Assembly: GCF_000522985.1 (NCBI RefSeq) | Contig: NZ_CP007130.1 | Location: 186,001-250,000 of the forward strand | From: Gemmatirosa kalamazoonensis | Lineage (GTDB): Bacteria; Gemmatimonadota; Gemmatimonadetes; Gemmatimonadales; Gemmatimonadaceae | Length of the DNA: 64,000 nucleotides | Direction of reading: 5' to 3' | Part shown: positions 17,450-27,711 of the stretch, piece by piece | Numbering within the stretch: position 1 is the stretch's first letter | How the letters are laid out: each line of letters starts with the position of its first letter | Notes under the pieces: model-generated | Databases searched by the model: none | What the model saw: the letters and a program-made list of their open reading frames with translations, nothing else | Told to the model about the DNA's origin: nothing | Translations under genes and position numbers: made by a program

Positions 17450-17743
17450 GTGCCGAAGACCACCTCGAAGTCACGCCGGCGACGCACGCCGACGACATCG
17501 AAGCCCGGGAAGCCCGGGAAGCCCGGCCGCCCCGCGCGGGCCGCCGGCCGGGAGCGTCGCCAGATCGTCGTCGACGCTGCGCTGCTCGACGCGGCCATGC
17601 GGCTCACCGGCCGGGGCCAGTCGGACACGGTGAACGTGGCGCTCGCCCAGCTCACGGAGAACGCCGCCATCCTCGAGGGCCTCTTCGCCCTCCACGGCGC
17701 GTTCCCGACGCACCCGGACCACGAGGCGGCGGAGGACCGCTGA
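17450..17743 (+). CDS. vapB: VapB-type antitoxin
   Basis: A 97-residue basic protein from GTG 17450, preceded by GGGAGC. The N-terminal 40 residues are Lys/Arg/Pro-rich and disordered. The core RRQIVVDAALLDAAMRLTGRGQSDTVNVALAQL is a ribbon-helix-helix DNA-binding and toxin-binding unit of the VapB type. The acidic tail would bind the toxin. An AT-rich stretch at about 17415-17433 is the probable promoter, expected to be autoregulated by the VapBC complex. It is adjacent to the PIN toxin with no gap. Confidence 0.75.
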   Translation: MPKTTSKSRRRRTPTTSKPGKPGKPGRPARAAGRERRQIVVDAALLDAAMRLTGRGQSDTVNVALAQLTENAAILEGLFALHGAFPTHPDHEAAEDR

Positions 17744-18229
17744 GTGGCGGCCGGTGGCCGGGGTGCGCGCGACGCGCGCGACGCGCGCGAGACGCGCTAC
17801 ATCCTCGACACCCAGTTCTACGTCGACGTCCTGCGTGGTGCCCCGGGCGCATCGGACACGCTCCGGCTCCTGGCCGCGCGCGTCGCGGCCGTGGATTTCC
17901 ACGCGCTCGTCGGGGCCGAGCTGCTGATCGGGGCGGTCGACGCGGCCGCGGCGGCGGCCATCCGGCGGAGCCTGGTGGACCGCTTCAAGCCCGCGCGGGT
18001 CCTCGTGCCCGACTGCGACGACGTGCTGGCGGCGGGCGACGCGCTGCGCGCGCTTCGGGAGAAGGACGGCGCGCACCCGGAGCACGAGCGGCGGAGCTTC
18101 TGGAACGACGTACTGATCGCCGTCTCCTGCCGCCGGCGCGGGCGCGTGCTCGTCTCGCGCGACCGGGACCACGACCGCATCGCGCTCGTGGTGAAGCACC
18201 GCGTCGTCGCGAGTCTGCCGGAGCTCTGA
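17744..18229 (+). CDS. vapC: VapC-type PIN-domain ribonuclease toxin
   Basis: A 161-residue PIN-domain protein starting with GTG directly after the antitoxin stop. Conserved acidic residues of the nuclease site are visible: Asp22 in YILDTQFYVDVL, Glu in LVGAELLIGAV, Asp in FWNDVLIAVS and Asp in LVSRDRDHD. It is expected to be a magnesium-dependent endoribonuclease held inactive by the VapB partner. The first 18 residues come from a tandem GCGCGACGCG repeat (GARDARDARE) and may be an addition to the usual N terminus. Confidence 0.8.
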   Translation: MAAGGRGARDARDARETRYILDTQFYVDVLRGAPGASDTLRLLAARVAAVDFHALVGAELLIGAVDAAAAAAIRRSLVDRFKPARVLVPDCDDVLAAGDALRALREKDGAHPEHERRSFWNDVLIAVSCRRRGRVLVSRDRDHDRIALVVKHRVVASLPEL

Positions 18230-18779
18230 CGTTAGGCGCCGAGGCCTGACGTCCGGCAACCGGCCGCGTGTAGTCGACGGAGAGGTCGTTCACGGAGGCG
18301 TCGCGACCGGCCAGGCTGGGGTTGTCTGGGATCCACTCGACCGGCAGCCCGCCAGAGGCCCCTCTGAGCACCCACTCTCGTCCACCGCTCGAGCCGCCCG
18401 CATCCGCCCGCATCGCCTCGCGCGCCGGCGCCCCCGGCCCCAGCGCCGATGCTGCTGGCTAGCGCGGCTGAACGGCAAGCGCCGTCGATCCTCGGGCGTT
18501 GGATGTCGCTACGGGCGAGTGCATGAGGTGCCTAACGGTACACGGCCGAATCACGCGCGAGAGTCCGCACGTTCGCTCCACGCCTAACCATCCGTGCCGT
18601 GCCGGGGTGCCGACAGCGTGCGGCGGGAGACGATGAACCCGGAGCGTTCGGCGAGCGTCTGGTACGCCGAGCCGACGCGGCGGCCCCGGGGGGCAAGGCG
18701 TCCGACGTGGACTGGCGCCTGCGGCCAAGGAATGCCATCCATAGGCGAACGCGTGCCCGAACCTCTACCTGGTCGCGCC
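18230..18779. other. Intergenic region with possible gene debris
   Basis: About 550 nt with three copies of the GCCTAAC motif (near 18232, 18530 and 18582). A minus-strand frame near 18260-18400 reads GLPVEWIPDNPSLAGRD and looks protein-like, but no full gene is supported. Confidence 0.25.
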
Positions 18780-19652
18780 ATGACGAACACTGGGCCCATG
18801 GATCACCTCGACGATTGGGAAGAGTCGCTCGCGGCCCGCTACCCGGCCGGCGACTCGCGCCCGGCACCCGAGCGCAACAGTGCGGGCGCCGCGTTCCGCG
18901 ACTACTCGCCGAACGTTCGTCCAGGGATTCGCGAGTTCTACCGGTTGAACCATCGCCATCAGACCGTCGCCTTCGTCGAAGCCAAGAAGCGGCAATACCT
19001 GCCGCTGCGGACGAGGCGCATGGGCGTCTGGGAGGCGATGGAGTTCCTGAACACGCTGGTGGACGACAGCGACCCGGACGCGGACTTCAGCCAGATCGAG
19101 CATCTGCTCCAGACGGCGGAAGCGATCCGCCACGACGGCCATCCCCGGTGGTTCGTGCTCACCGGACTGGTGCACGACCTCGGCAAGATTCTATGCCTCT
19201 TCGGCGAGCCCCAGTGGGCCGTCGTCGGTGACACGTTCCCGGTGGGGTGCGCGTTCAGCGACACGGTGGTGTTCCCCGAGTTCTTCGCCGAGAACCCGGA
19301 CAGCCGGACGGCCGAGTACCGGACGGCCTGCGGCATCTACACGGAGGGCTGCGGGCTCGACGCCGTGCACCTCTCGTGGGGACACGACGAGTACATGTAC
19401 CACGTCGCGAAGCCCTATCTGCCGGCCGAGGCGCTCGCGATGATCCGCTATCACTCCTGCTACGCGATTCACCGCGAAGGCGGGTACGCCCATCTGCTGA
19501 ACGAACGGGATCGCGAGCTGCTGCGCTGGGTACGGGCGTTCAACCCCTACGATCTCTACTCCAAGGGCGACGAACGGCCCGACGTGCGCAAGTTGCGCCC
19601 GTACTATGAGGAGCTGGTGGCCGAGTACTTCCCGTCGGTGCTCGATTGGTAG
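18780..19652 (+). CDS. myo-Inositol oxygenase
   Basis: A 290-residue di-iron enzyme that converts myo-inositol plus oxygen to D-glucuronate. All six iron ligands known from the mammalian enzyme can be placed: His121 (in [10 protein letters not shown]), His132 and Asp133 (VHDLGK), His202 (SWGHDEY), His225 (RYHSCY) and Asp258 (FNPYDLY). The C terminus ([16 protein letters not shown]) also matches the family. ATG 18780 was chosen because the family N terminus starts soon after; upstream in-frame sequence is not conserved-looking. The family is best known in eukaryotes and is patchy in bacteria. No inositol dehydrogenase or uronate genes are adjacent. Confidence 0.92.
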   Translation: MTNTGPMDHLDDWEESLAARYPAGDSRPAPERNSAGAAFRDYSPNVRPGIREFYRLNHRHQTVAFVEAKKRQYLPLRTRRMGVWEAMEFLNTLVDDSDPDADFSQIEHLLQTAEAIRHDGHPRWFVLTGLVHDLGKILCLFGEPQWAVVGDTFPVGCAFSDTVVFPEFFAENPDSRTAEYRTACGIYTEGCGLDAVHLSWGHDEYMYHVAKPYLPAEALAMIRYHSCYAIHREGGYAHLLNERDRELLRWVRAFNPYDLYSKGDERPDVRKLRPYYEELVAEYFPSVLDW

Positions 19653-20117
19653 GTCCGCACTGCCGGGCGCGCGCCGGATGACGTGCGGGTAGCGCTGGTA
19701 CCCGGGCGGGACGTCGCCGGGCGTCTCGAAGTTGGGCAGTGGATGCCTAACGAACAGCAGGCCCTGGCGCCGCAACATGTCAGCGGCCTAACGCTACGAT
19801 AACCACCTCGGGGCGCGCGTGCGCCCGTGAGCGCCGGACGGACGGCGCCACGGCCGCCGGAGGACGAGCGGCTCGCCGGTGCGCGACTCGCCCGGGCGCG
19901 ACTCGCCGGGTCGCGGTACGCTTGCGTTAGGCCACGCGCCATCGCGCCGGACTCGGCTGGGAATAGCCGTCGACTTCGCGGCGACGGTTCGGACACTCGA
20001 GGTGGGCTCTCGCGTCGCGCCAGTTCCGGTCCGAGTCGTCGCGGACGCGTTCCGGACGCGCGGAGCTGCGCCACCGTAGAGGGCCGCACCGCTGAACCCG
20101 AGTTTCCGGAGGTCCCG
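19653..20117. other. Intergenic region upstream of sugar dehydrogenase
   Basis: About 465 nt containing three GCCTAAC motifs (near 19745, 19786 and 19925). A minus-strand stretch around 19670-19778 (FVRHPLPNFETPGDVPPGYQ) could be a gene remnant, but it has no defined ends. No promoter was assigned. Confidence 0.25.
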
Positions 20118-21542
20118 ATGCGAAGTCTCGAACGTGCCATGGTCCTCGCGCTCGTCGTGAGCGCCGCCGTCGCGTGCAACGACGCCCGGCCACCGCTGCA
20201 ACCGCGTGCCGTCGCAGCGGAACGTGGCGAGCGCGGCGAGCGCGGGGCGACGGCGACCGGCCCGAGCCCGATGCTCGGTGAGGGACCTGCGATCGGCCTG
20301 ACGCTGGTTGCGAGCGGCCTCGTGCACCCGGTGGCCCTCGTGCAGGCGGCGGACGAGAGCGGTCGGCGGTTCATCGTCGACCAGGCCGGCGTGATCCGCG
20401 TGCTGCTGCGGGACGGGACGCTCCTCGCGCAGCCGTTTCTCGACGTACGCTCGAAGATGACGCCGCTCATGCCGCAGTACGACGAGCGCGGGCTCCTCGG
20501 GCTGGCGTTCCACCCGGACTTCCGCACGAACGGCAAGTTCTACGTCTACTACACGGTGCCGCCGCGCCTCGCGGGCTACGACCACACGAACGTCGTCGCG
20601 GAGTTCCACGCCGCGTCGCGCGCGAACGTCGCCGACGCCGCGTCGGAGCGCGTGCTGCTGCGCGTGGACCATCCGCAGTTCAACCACACCGCCGGCCAGC
20701 TCGCCTTCGGGCCGGACCACTTCCTGTACATCTCGATCGGCGATGGTGGCGGCGCGAACGACGTCGGGTTCGGGCACGTGCCCGACTGGTACACGTTCAA
20801 CGAGGGCAGGAACGGGCAGGACGTCACGCACAACCTGCTCGGCAACATCCTGCGCATCGACGTGAACGGCGGCACGCCGTACGCCATTCCGTCCGACAAC
20901 CCGTTCGTCGGCAAGCCGGGGCTCGACGAGATCTGGGCGTACGGGTTCCGGAACCCGTATCGGTTCTCGTTCGACCGCGGCGGCACCCACCAGCTCTACG
21001 TCGGCGACGCGGGGCAGAACATGTGGGAGGAGGCCGACGTCGTCACGCGCGGCGGCAACTATGGCTGGAACGTGAAGGAGGGCACGCACTGCTTCGACGC
21101 CGCGCATCCGCTCACGATCCCGCCGAGCTGTCCGAGCGTGGACGCCGAGACGGGCGATCCATTGATCGACCCGATCGTGGAGCTGCCTAACGAGGAGAAC
21201 CCGGTCGCGCAGCCCGGGATCGTCGTGATCATCGGCGGCTTCGTGTACCGCGGCACGACGCTGCCACAGCTCGCGGGGCAATACGTCTTCGGCGCCTTCA
21301 GCAAGGACGAGGACGCACCCGAGGGCGCGATCTACCGTGCGCTCTCGCGCCCGGGCGGGCTGTCGGCGGTGCAGGAGCTCCCGATCGCCGGACACCCCGA
21401 CGGCGAGCTGGGTCACTACGTGCTCGGCTTCGGCGAGGATCTGCACGGTGAGCTGTACGTGCTGACGACGGACAACGCGGGGCCGTCCGGCACGACGGGA
21501 AAGGTGTTCCAGCTCGTGCCGACGGGCGGCAGGAGCAAGTAG
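20118..21542 (+). CDS. PQQ-dependent sugar dehydrogenase lipoprotein
   Basis: A 474-residue exported six-bladed beta-propeller of the soluble glucose/sorbosone dehydrogenase type. The N terminus has a lipoprotein signal ending in AVAC (Cys about 20). Family motifs include DERGLLGLAFHPDF, FGPDHFLYISIGDGGG, the calcium-binding region NEGRNGQD, the IWAYGFRNPYRFSFD segment and the YVGDAGQNMWEE/GGNYGWN motifs. ATG 20118 has CCGGAGG eight bases upstream. It probably oxidises sugars or polyols in the periplasm using PQQ. Its position after myo-inositol oxygenase hints at polyol metabolism, but co-transcription is doubtful given the 465-nt gap. Confidence 0.85.
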   Translation: MRSLERAMVLALVVSAAVACNDARPPLQPRAVAAERGERGERGATATGPSPMLGEGPAIGLTLVASGLVHPVALVQAADESGRRFIVDQAGVIRVLLRDGTLLAQPFLDVRSKMTPLMPQYDERGLLGLAFHPDFRTNGKFYVYYTVPPRLAGYDHTNVVAEFHAASRANVADAASERVLLRVDHPQFNHTAGQLAFGPDHFLYISIGDGGGANDVGFGHVPDWYTFNEGRNGQDVTHNLLGNILRIDVNGGTPYAIPSDNPFVGKPGLDEIWAYGFRNPYRFSFDRGGTHQLYVGDAGQNMWEEADVVTRGGNYGWNVKEGTHCFDAAHPLTIPPSCPSVDAETGDPLIDPIVELPNEENPVAQPGIVVIIGGFVYRGTTLPQLAGQYVFGAFSKDEDAPEGAIYRALSRPGGLSAVQELPIAGHPDGELGHYVLGFGEDLHGELYVLTTDNAGPSGTTGKVFQLVPTGGRSK

Positions 21543-21915
21543 CCGCCGCGCCAGAGGTGAGGCACGCCTGACGCTGCGCGGGCGGGCGGACCACCGACGT
21601 GGCATCCGCCCACCCGCGGAGCGTCGGCATCACGGCGCCACGGCGTGCTGCGATGTGCCGAACCGGGTCACGGCATTGCGGCTCACGATAGCACGCCTTG
21701 ACGGCACCGCGACGTACTGCTTGCCGCGCACGCTGTGCGTGACGGGGCTACCGTGAATCCCGCGCCGCGTCGCGCGATACGACACTGGCATCGCGCCTAA
21801 CGGCAACGCATGCTGTGAGGCTGCGCGGCGGTGGCGGACGATTAGGCGACCATCGATGGAATTGTGGGCTCCGATCGGTGTCGAACCAAACGCGGGCGCG
21901 ACGTCGGACGTCAGC
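21543..21915. other. Intergenic region, convergent genes
   Basis: About 370 nt between converging genes, with one GCCTAACG motif at 21796. I see no ORF, repeat or clear terminator with a T tract. Confidence 0.3.
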
Positions 21916-22464
21916 TCATGGCCGCGCCCTCTGCGGCAGGTCGGCCCGCACGAGCGCGTCGATCTCCGTCTTGTGCGCCGTCACGAACGCGACCTGCGCG
22001 GGCGTCACGGGGAAGAGCCGGTCCATCTGCGCCTTCGCGTTCGGGGCCAGTGGCCTCCCTCGCGCCTGAAAGTTGGCGATCGCCTGCGCGCCTCCATACG
22101 CTCGGCTGCCGATCGCGAACTCGTGCGCGGTCAGCCGACCAGCGCGCAGCGCCGCCGCGGCCTTCGGCAGGTGTTCCAGCAGCTCGCCTTGCGCGGTGAT
22201 GCTCTCGTTCGACATCCCCTTGACCGATGCGTCGAACGCGGGGTCGGTCGCCTGCAGCCGCAGGAGCGTGCCGGCCGTGGCGATGATCCGCTTCACGTTG
22301 TCCATCGACAGCGGGTAGGCGCCGATCTCCCCGCGCTCGGTCGGCGACAGGGCGCGTTGCTGTTGCGCACCGAGCCGGTGACTGGCCCCGGCGAGGGCGG
22401 CGAGCGTGAGGAGCAGTACGCCGAGCGTGCGCCGGGAGCGGCGCGCGGAAAGCATGCGGGTCAT
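21916..22464 (-). CDS. Secreted hypothetical protein
   Basis: A 182-residue product with a strong signal peptide (residues about 1-33, ending LGAQ) and a helical mature part. ATG 22464 has GGAGGTCC just upstream. The mature domain contains PLSMDNVKRIIATAGTLLRL and TAHEFAIGSRAYGGAQAIANF. This arrangement is seen in small exported proteins of this phylum, but no function is known to me. Confidence 0.65.
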   Translation of the reverse strand: MTRMLSARRSRRTLGVLLLTLAALAGASHRLGAQQQRALSPTERGEIGAYPLSMDNVKRIIATAGTLLRLQATDPAFDASVKGMSNESITAQGELLEHLPKAAAALRAGRLTAHEFAIGSRAYGGAQAIANFQARGRPLAPNAKAQMDRLFPVTPAQVAFVTAHKTEIDALVRADLPQRARP

Positions 22465-22674
22465 CGAGGACCTCCGGGGTCCGGCCGGCAGGCACACCGG
22501 CGGTGCGCTCGCGGCCACGGAGGCCGGCAGCCCGGCGCACAGTCGTGAGAGACCTGCACGATGCGGCCGGCCGCACGCGCGCGCCATGGCCGCGGGGTCG
22601 CGATCTACCGAGCGCTGGCGCTCGGGCTCGACGGTCCGGAGCGGGTGCGTACGCGTAGAACGCGCTGATTCGCG

Positions 22675-23150
22675 GCGAAAAAAGACGTCGGAGTCTCGGT
22701 CGAACGCCGGTTCGTGGCGATGGGAGCGCAGGAGCTCCGCTACTCCATGTCGCCGACCGCCGAGCGTCTCCACTTCGACGACGCGTTAGGCCTGCGGCTT
22801 CAGGACGTCAAACCTCCGGGCAGCTCCGCCACAACTGGCAGTACACCGCCGGGCTGAGCATCGGCCTCGGCCGCCGGCTCTCGCCGCCGCGCGTCGCCAC
22901 GCGCACGCGTACCGACATCGTCTACCTCGACCCGACCGGCGCGCGCGTCGTCGTGGGCGCCGACTCGCTGCGCGCCGACACGGTTCGCCGGCGTGACAGC
23001 CGCACGGTCCTCATCACCGCGCGCAGCGACACCCTGCGCGGCGCGGCGGCCGACAGTGCGTTAGGCAGGTACGCGTCGGGCGTCGGTCCGCCGGTGCGGG
23101 CCGCCTCTTACGTCAACCGGCTCCTGTTAGGCATCACCGCGCGCCGCTAA
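22675..23150 (+). pseudogene. Remnant of an outer-membrane protein gene
   Basis: Two plus-strand frames read like parts of one protein. The first, about 22680-22800, gives DVGVSVERRFVAMGAQELRY, then SPTAERLHFDDALGLRLQD. The second, from about 22815 to a TAA stop at 23148-23150, gives QLRHNWQYTAGLSIGLGRRL and a long Arg/Ala-rich tail. The frame changes between them and there is no convincing start codon or signal peptide. A damaged barrel-type gene with an internal deletion or frameshift is the simplest reading. Three GTTAGGC motifs lie inside. Confidence 0.4.
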
Positions 23151-23350
23151 TGACGCCGCGTCCGACCATCGCGACTCGTGTCGAGCGGGCGGATCAGCGC
23201 GATTTCTTATGCGCGCTGCCTCACTTAGTGCCCGCCCGGAGGTAGATTGAAGATCCTGCGGTACTCCACCAGCGCAGGGCGACGCTCCTCCCGGCGGCGT
23301 CGCGACCGACCGTCTGGCGCTCCTGGCGACGCCCCTTCGAGGAGCGACGC

Positions 23351-24787
23351 ATGCCCGGACCACCGAACGACCGGCCACCGCTTTCGGCGTTCGCGCTCGC
23401 GGCGCTGCGCCTGACGCATCCATCTGCCGACGAGTCTGGGGCGGGGATCTCGGGGGCGAGCGTGCGTCTGCGCGCGCTCGCCGCCCTCAGCGGCTCGCTC
23501 ACCGACGCCCTCGGCCCGCAGGACGCCGCCGACCTCGTGGAGCAGCAGGCGCTGTTCGCCCTTGGCGCGACGAGCGCCGTCGTCGTCACGTTGGGGACGT
23601 TTCCCCCTCGCACGACCGTGGTCGCCGAGCGCGGAGTGCCGGTGGAGACGGCACTGCACGTCGTTCACGCGATCGGGCTGCCCCTCGAGGTCCGCGCGGC
23701 CCTGGACGAGCTGCCGCTCGACGCGCCGGTGCCGTTCGCCGAGGTCGCGCGCACCGGAGCCCCGCTGTTCCTGCCGAACGACGACGCGCTCCGGCTCTAC
23801 CCGGACTGGGGCGCCGCGATGATCCACGCCGGCGCGCGCGCGGCGGCCATCGTGCCGGTGTGGGCGAACGGCGAGCTGCGCGGCGTCCTGGGACTCTCGT
23901 GGGCCGCGGCGCGGACGTTCGACGAGGACGAGCGCGCGTTCGTGCTCACGTTGGGCACCATGTGCGCGCAGGCGATCATGCGCGCGCACCTCCGCGACGC
24001 CGAGCGACTGGCCCGCGAGGCGGAGCGGCAGGCACGCGAGGCGGCGGAGCACGCGAACCGATCGAAGGCGCACTTCGTCGCGACGATCAGCCACGAGCTG
24101 CGCACGCCGATGAACGCCATCCTCGGCTACACGACGCTGATGGGCGAGGGGATCTACGGCCCGGTCAGCGCGGACCAGCAGGACCATCTCGGGCGCGTGC
24201 GATCCTCGGGCGAACATCTCCTCGGCCTGATCGAGGAGCTGCTCTCCTACGCACGCGTCGAGGCCGGCGAGGCCGTCGTCCGGCCCGAGCCCGTCGCGCT
24301 GCTCGACGTCGTGGAGCAGAGCCTCGTGCTCGTGCGGCCGATCGCGGAGCAGAAGGGGCTGCGCGTCCGCGTCGAGGGCCCCGCGGAACCGGTGGAGCTG
24401 TTCACGGATCCGCACAAGCTGCGGCAGATCCTCGTCAACCTGCTCGCCAACGCGGTGAAGTTCACCGCCCGGGGCGAGGTCGTGGTGCTCCTCCGGGTCG
24501 AGGGCCGTGACGCCGCCGTCCGCGTCGTCATCGAGGTGACCGACACGGGCCGCGGCATCGCCCCCGAGTCACACGAGCACATCTTCGACCCGTTCTGGCA
24601 GGCGGACCCGACATCGACGCACAGTGGCGGCAGTAGTGGGCTCGGGCTCTCGGTCGCCCGGCAGCTCGCCCGACTGCTCGGCGGCGACCTGACCGTGTCG
24701 CGCAGCGCACCGGACGAAGGGAGCACGTTCGTCGTCTCGCTGCCGGCGCACTACCCCGGACGGCCGGAGCGCCGCGCGGTCCACTGA
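23351..24787 (+). CDS. Sensor histidine kinase with GAF domain
   Basis: A 478-residue soluble kinase. Residues about 45-215 form a GAF-type sensory domain. A short coiled coil (AERLAREAERQAREAAEHA) follows. The kinase core has phospho-acceptor His in FVATISHELRTPMNAIL, an N box LLANAVKF, DTGRGI, and the G2 box GSSGLGLSVARQ. ATG 23351 is preceded by GAGGAGC. No response regulator is adjacent, so it is an orphan kinase. Ligand unknown. Confidence 0.88.
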   Translation: MPGPPNDRPPLSAFALAALRLTHPSADESGAGISGASVRLRALAALSGSLTDALGPQDAADLVEQQALFALGATSAVVVTLGTFPPRTTVVAERGVPVETALHVVHAIGLPLEVRAALDELPLDAPVPFAEVARTGAPLFLPNDDALRLYPDWGAAMIHAGARAAAIVPVWANGELRGVLGLSWAAARTFDEDERAFVLTLGTMCAQAIMRAHLRDAERLAREAERQAREAAEHANRSKAHFVATISHELRTPMNAILGYTTLMGEGIYGPVSADQQDHLGRVRSSGEHLLGLIEELLSYARVEAGEAVVRPEPVALLDVVEQSLVLVRPIAEQKGLRVRVEGPAEPVELFTDPHKLRQILVNLLANAVKFTARGEVVVLLRVEGRDAAVRVVIEVTDTGRGIAPESHEHIFDPFWQADPTSTHSGGSSGLGLSVARQLARLLGGDLTVSRSAPDEGSTFVVSLPAHYPGRPERRAVH

Positions 24788-24848
24788 GGCGGCGGGCACC
24801 AAGCCGTGGGGCGGCGTCGTGGACCGTCGGCGGCGTACCTCGACCACG

Positions 24849-27559
24849 ATGGATCTCGCGACGGTGTGGTCTTCCCTCACACGCGGTCTCATGTCATGCC
24901 CAGCGGCGTCCGCTCGGTACCTTCGGTCGGCGCTCGCGGCGTCGCTCGTACCCGCCGTCGCCGCGGCCCAGCGGACGGGTTCCGCTGCCGCGCTCCTGGC
25001 GGTCGAGCCGTACGTGTTCGTGAGTCACGCGGGCGACACCGTGCGCGCCGAGCTCGGTCACCTGGGTGTTCCGGAAGACCGGCGCGTGCGCGGCGGGCGG
25101 ACGATCACCCTCGCGTTCGTCCGCTTTCCCGCCACGTCCGGCACCCACTCGACCGGCCGCTTACGCGCGCCGCCGAGACGGCGCGGCTCCGCGCGGCCGC
25201 CCGCGCGTGCGCCGCGTACTGGGGGACGCAGGGCGTCGACCTCACGGCCTACACCACGGAGGCGAGTGCGGACGACCTCGAGACGCTCCGCCGTGCGCTC
25301 GGCGCCAAGCGGGTCGTGCTCTGGGGCGCGAGCTACGGCACCCACCTCGCCCTCGCGGCCATGCGGCGGCACCCGGCCCTCGCCTCACGCGCGATCCTCG
25401 CCGGCGTCGAAGGGCCCGACGACACGGTGAAGCTGCCGAGCAGCTCGGACCGTCAGCTCGACACCCTCGCCTCCCTCGCCCGCGCCGACCTCGCATTGCG
25501 GGCCGCGATCCCCGACCTCCGTGGCGCGCTCGGCGCGGTGCTCGCCCGGCTCGACCGCGCGCCCGTGACCGTGCGGCTGGCCGACCCGGCCGCGACCACC
25601 GGAGACGGCACGACCGCGCCCGACAGCGTGACTCTGGTCATCGGGCGGTACGATTTCCTGGGCTTCGTGAACGGCGCGCTGGGAAACGGCGAGGGGATGG
25701 CGTTCGTGCCGGCGCTCATCGCCGCGGCCGCACGTGGCGACTTCACGGTGCCCGCCCGCTACATCCTGGCGGACCGGCGCCTCACGTCCATCGGCTCCGC
25801 GATGGGCTACGCCATGGACTGCGCGTCGGGCGCGTCCCCGGCGCGGCGCGGACGCATCGCGCACGAGGCCCGCACGTCGCTGTTCGGCGCGGTCGCGGTC
25901 GACCCCATGTCCGGCGCGTGCGACGCGTGGGGCGTCCACGACCTGGGGAACGCGTACCGTCGTCCGGTGCGCTCGGCCGTGCCAGTGCTGTTCATCAGCG
26001 GCACGCTCGACCTGAACACACCCGTCGCGAACGCGCGCGCGGTCGCACGCGGCTTTCCGAACGCGCGCGCGCTCCTGATCGACGGCGCGAGCCACGGCGA
26101 CGCGCTCTTCCTCGCCTCGCCGGCCATCCCGCGCGCCATGCTCGACTTCCTCGCGGGCCGCCCGACGCCCGCGCGCGTCGGCGCGCCGTTCCGGCTCGCA
26201 CCGGATCTCTCGCCCTTGTCAGGCGCACGACACGCGGCCGGCGATACGGGGTCTGTCGCGTTCGCGCACGTCACGGTGATCGACGGGACGGGCGGGCCGC
26301 CGCGCGCGGGAATGACCGTCGTCGTCAGCGAGCGCCGAATCGCGGCCGTCGCCTCCGACGACGCGGTGCACCTGCCCGCCGGTGCGCGCGTGGTGGACGC
26401 CCGCGGCAAGTACCTCATCCCCGGCCTCTGGGACATGCACGTGCACCTCGCCAAGGCCGGCGCGACCTCGCTCGCGCTCTTCGTCGCCAATGGCGTGACG
26501 AGCGTGCGCGACATGGGCGGCGACTTCGCGATGATCCGCGCGCTGCGCGACAGCGTGCGCGCGGGCCAGCGGGTCGGGCCGCGGATCGAGACGCCCGGCC
26601 CGATCCTCGAGGACGCCGCCAACGTCGCGCGCATGCTCCGCGAGGGCACGGTGGAGCCGGTCGCGCGGTTCCGCGTCCCGTTAGGCACCCCGGCGGATGC
26701 GGAGCGCGTGGTCGACTCCGTCGCACGCCTGGGCGTCGACTTCGTGAAAGTGCGGACCGTCGCCTCGCGCGAGGTCTACCTGGCCATCGGCCGAGCGGTG
26801 CGCCGGCACGGACTGACGCTCGTCGGCCACATGGTCTCGACCCCGGACGACATCCTGACGGCCCACCAGCGGAGCGTGGAGCACACCATCCTGCCGCAAC
26901 TCGCCGCGCTGCCGCCGGTGGAGCGCCGGCGTGCGCTCGACGCGTTCCTGGCCGCCGGTATCGTCATGGTGCCGACGCTCGTCGTAGGCGAGAAGTCGTT
27001 GTTCGTGCCCGACAGCCTCGCCGCCGCGCTCGTGAACGATTCGGCGGGCCGGCTCGATCCGCGACGGCGCTACATGTCCGGGTACCTCGTCGCCGACTGG
27101 CGGGAGCAGATCGCCGAGCGCGCGCAGGGCCCGCCCGTCCCGTGGGCGACGGTCGTGCCCGGCCTCCTCGCGCTCCAGCGGGAGATCCATGCGGCCGGCG
27201 TGCGGATGCTGCCGGGAACCGACGTCGCGACCGCGCTGCTCTATCCGGGGTTCAGCCTGCATGAAGAACTCGAGCAGATGGTGCGACACCTCGGCATGAC
27301 GCCCGCGGACGTGCTCGTGAGCGCGACGCGCTACCCCGCGGAGTTCTTCGGCATGCAGGACTCGTTAGGCACCATCGCCCCGGGGAAGCTCGCCGACCTG
27401 GTGCTGCTGGACGCCGATCCGCTCGCCGACATCCGCAACACGACGACGCTCCGCGCGGTGGTCACGAACGGGCGCTACCTCGACCGGGCGGCGCTCGACG
27501 CGCTGCTGGCCGCGGCGGCGATCGCCGCCGCCAACCAGGGCCCGAGGCGAACGCCGTAA
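24849..27559 (+). pseudogene. Disrupted alpha/beta hydrolase-amidohydrolase fusion
   Basis: An exported two-domain gene broken near 25140. The 5' part (24849 to about 25140) encodes a signal peptide and the start of an alpha/beta hydrolase (PYVFVSHAGDTVRAELG). The rest lies in another frame from about 25143: PLTRAAETAR, nucleophile motif WGASYGTH, acid Asp in GTLDLNTP and His in GASHGD. An amidohydrolase follows with GLWDMHVHL, GHMVS, VEHT and LPGTD. The oxyanion/GGPGG region between is absent, so about 70-90 residues seem deleted and the frame shifted. The amidohydrolase half is intact and could still be made. An assembly error cannot be excluded. Confidence 0.65.
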
Positions 27560-27711
27560 CCACCAGTTGGCACGGCGGCCGTCGCGTTTCACCGACGCGT
27601 CGTGGGTCCGTCCGCCCAGTGCCGCGGGCGAGACCAGAGCGCATACCGGCCGCCGCTGAGCCGACCACGTCGGTGCCTCAGCGGCGGCCGAGTTGCGCTC
27701 CGCGGAGTCGA

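Noticed and set aside
18584-18799. Minus-strand 71-codon frame before the inositol oxygenase gene
   Set aside because: Some protein-like character ([20 protein letters not shown]) but no start signal, no family and overlap with the oxygenase start.
19191-19778. Minus-strand frame opposite the myo-inositol oxygenase gene
   Set aside because: Most of it is antisense to a strongly supported gene; only the first about 40 codons look protein-like and have no family.
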